Assembly (NCBI GenBank): GCA_937892525.1
Contig: CALAEV010000031.1
Span: forward strand, 1-47,641
Reading direction: 5' to 3'
DNA length: 47,641 bases
DNA from: an uncultured Clostridia bacterium
GTDB lineage: Bacteria; Bacillota; Clostridia; Oscillospirales; Acutalibacteraceae
Shown: positions 47,406 through 47,641 of the stretch, piece by piece
How positions within the stretch are numbered: position 1 is the first letter of the stretch
Layout: each line of letters opens with the position of its first letter
Made by a program: the position numbers and the translations under genes
Notes under the pieces: generated by a model
Seen by the model: the letters and a program-made list of their open reading frames with translations, nothing else
Database searches by the model: none
What the model was told of the DNA's origin: nothing

Positions 47406-47641
47406 TTACTTACACCTCTTTTAATTCTTTTAACTATATCATCACGAATTTCATGAGGTACAAAGTCACTTATATCCCCACCTAATTCGCAAATTTGCTT
47501 AACTGCGCTTGAACTTAAATATAAATTTTCAACTCTTGTGTTAATGAACACAGTTTCAAGATTTTCATTAAGTTTCTTATTCATTTGTGCCTGCTGGAAT
47601 TCATATTCAAAGTCAGACACGGCACGAAGTCCTTTTACAAC
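47402..47641 (-). CDS. coaD: Phosphopantetheine adenylyltransferase CoaD (3' part, cut by the window end)
   Basis: The last 79 residues of CoaD, the penultimate enzyme of coenzyme A synthesis. The readable part begins VVKGLRAVSDFEYEFQQAQMNKKLNENLETVF, a hallmark of CoaD, and has LYLSSSAVKQICELGGDISDFVP, the conserved substrate-binding C-terminal motif. The 5' end, with the HxGH nucleotide-binding motif, is outside the window. It overlaps the coiled-coil gene by four bases. Confidence 0.93.
   Translation of the reverse strand, partial: VVKGLRAVSDFEYEFQQAQMNKKLNENLETVFINTRVENLYLSSSAVKQICELGGDISDFVPHEIRDDIVKRIKRGVSK

Noticed and set aside
1..47641. CRISPR arrays, tRNA and rRNA genes
   Set aside because: No regularly spaced repeats and no cloverleaf or rRNA-like sequence were seen on either strand.

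Overview
The window is low-GC DNA with nearly every gene on the minus strand. The housekeeping block at the right end (coaD, rsuA, ftsEX, greA, lysS) and the clostridial style of ribosome-binding sites point to an anaerobic Firmicute of class Clostridia, probably an Oscillospiraceae/Ruminococcaceae-type gut bacterium. This placement is by gene content and protein flavour only.

Positions 1 to about 35,000 look like most of an integrative and conjugative element (ICE) of the Tn1549 / Clostridia type. Reading along the minus strand from its ParB end, it carries parB, a SpoVG-like gene, two tandem Flp-like pilins and an A24 prepilin peptidase split over two frames. A foreign-looking DUF4062 / ImmA-IrrE cassette (29.5-31.8 kb) follows. 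Next come cpaB, a cpaE-like gene, the tadA/cpaF ATPase, tadB, tadC, two minor-pilin-like genes, a cysteine-rich membrane protein and a large InlB-repeat surface protein broken by one in-frame TAA. After these lie a 2946-residue methyltransferase/helicase (DarB-like, with two MutS domain-I-like segments) and a second cargo cassette (6.7-10.5 kb) with a RES-domain protein, a possible ADP-ribosyltransferase-fold protein, a degenerate helicase fused to two PD-(D/E)XK-like nuclease domains, and a small protein. The conjugation module comes last: candidate oriT, MobC, MOBP relaxase, PcfB, ArdC-like protein, VirD4 coupling ATPase, Maff2 and TrbL/VirB6. The rest of the mating channel and the integrase are not in the window.

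Between parB and the chromosome lies a gene-poor stretch (about 34.8-35.6 kb). It holds a roughly 250-nt region that folds into a closed multi-branched structure, a probable noncoding RNA, plus tandem terminators. A DUF6414-like gene sits at the presumed ICE/chromosome boundary.

Positions 36.7-47.6 kb are chromosomal: lysS and greA from a consensus promoter, a hypothetical gene, an ftsE-ftsX-M23-S41 cell-wall operon, a PucR/CdaR-type regulator with probable autoregulatory sites, rsuA, a DUF4830-like gene, a coiled-coil protein and the 3' part of coaD.

The strongest candidates for undescribed biology are (i) the twin-small-protein / DUF4062 / ImmA-IrrE cassette with its own promoters and a palindrome filling one promoter spacer, (ii) the RES / ART-like / double-nuclease cassette beside the transfer origin, and (iii) the structured RNA next to parB. 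Functions for these are inferred from domains and context only.
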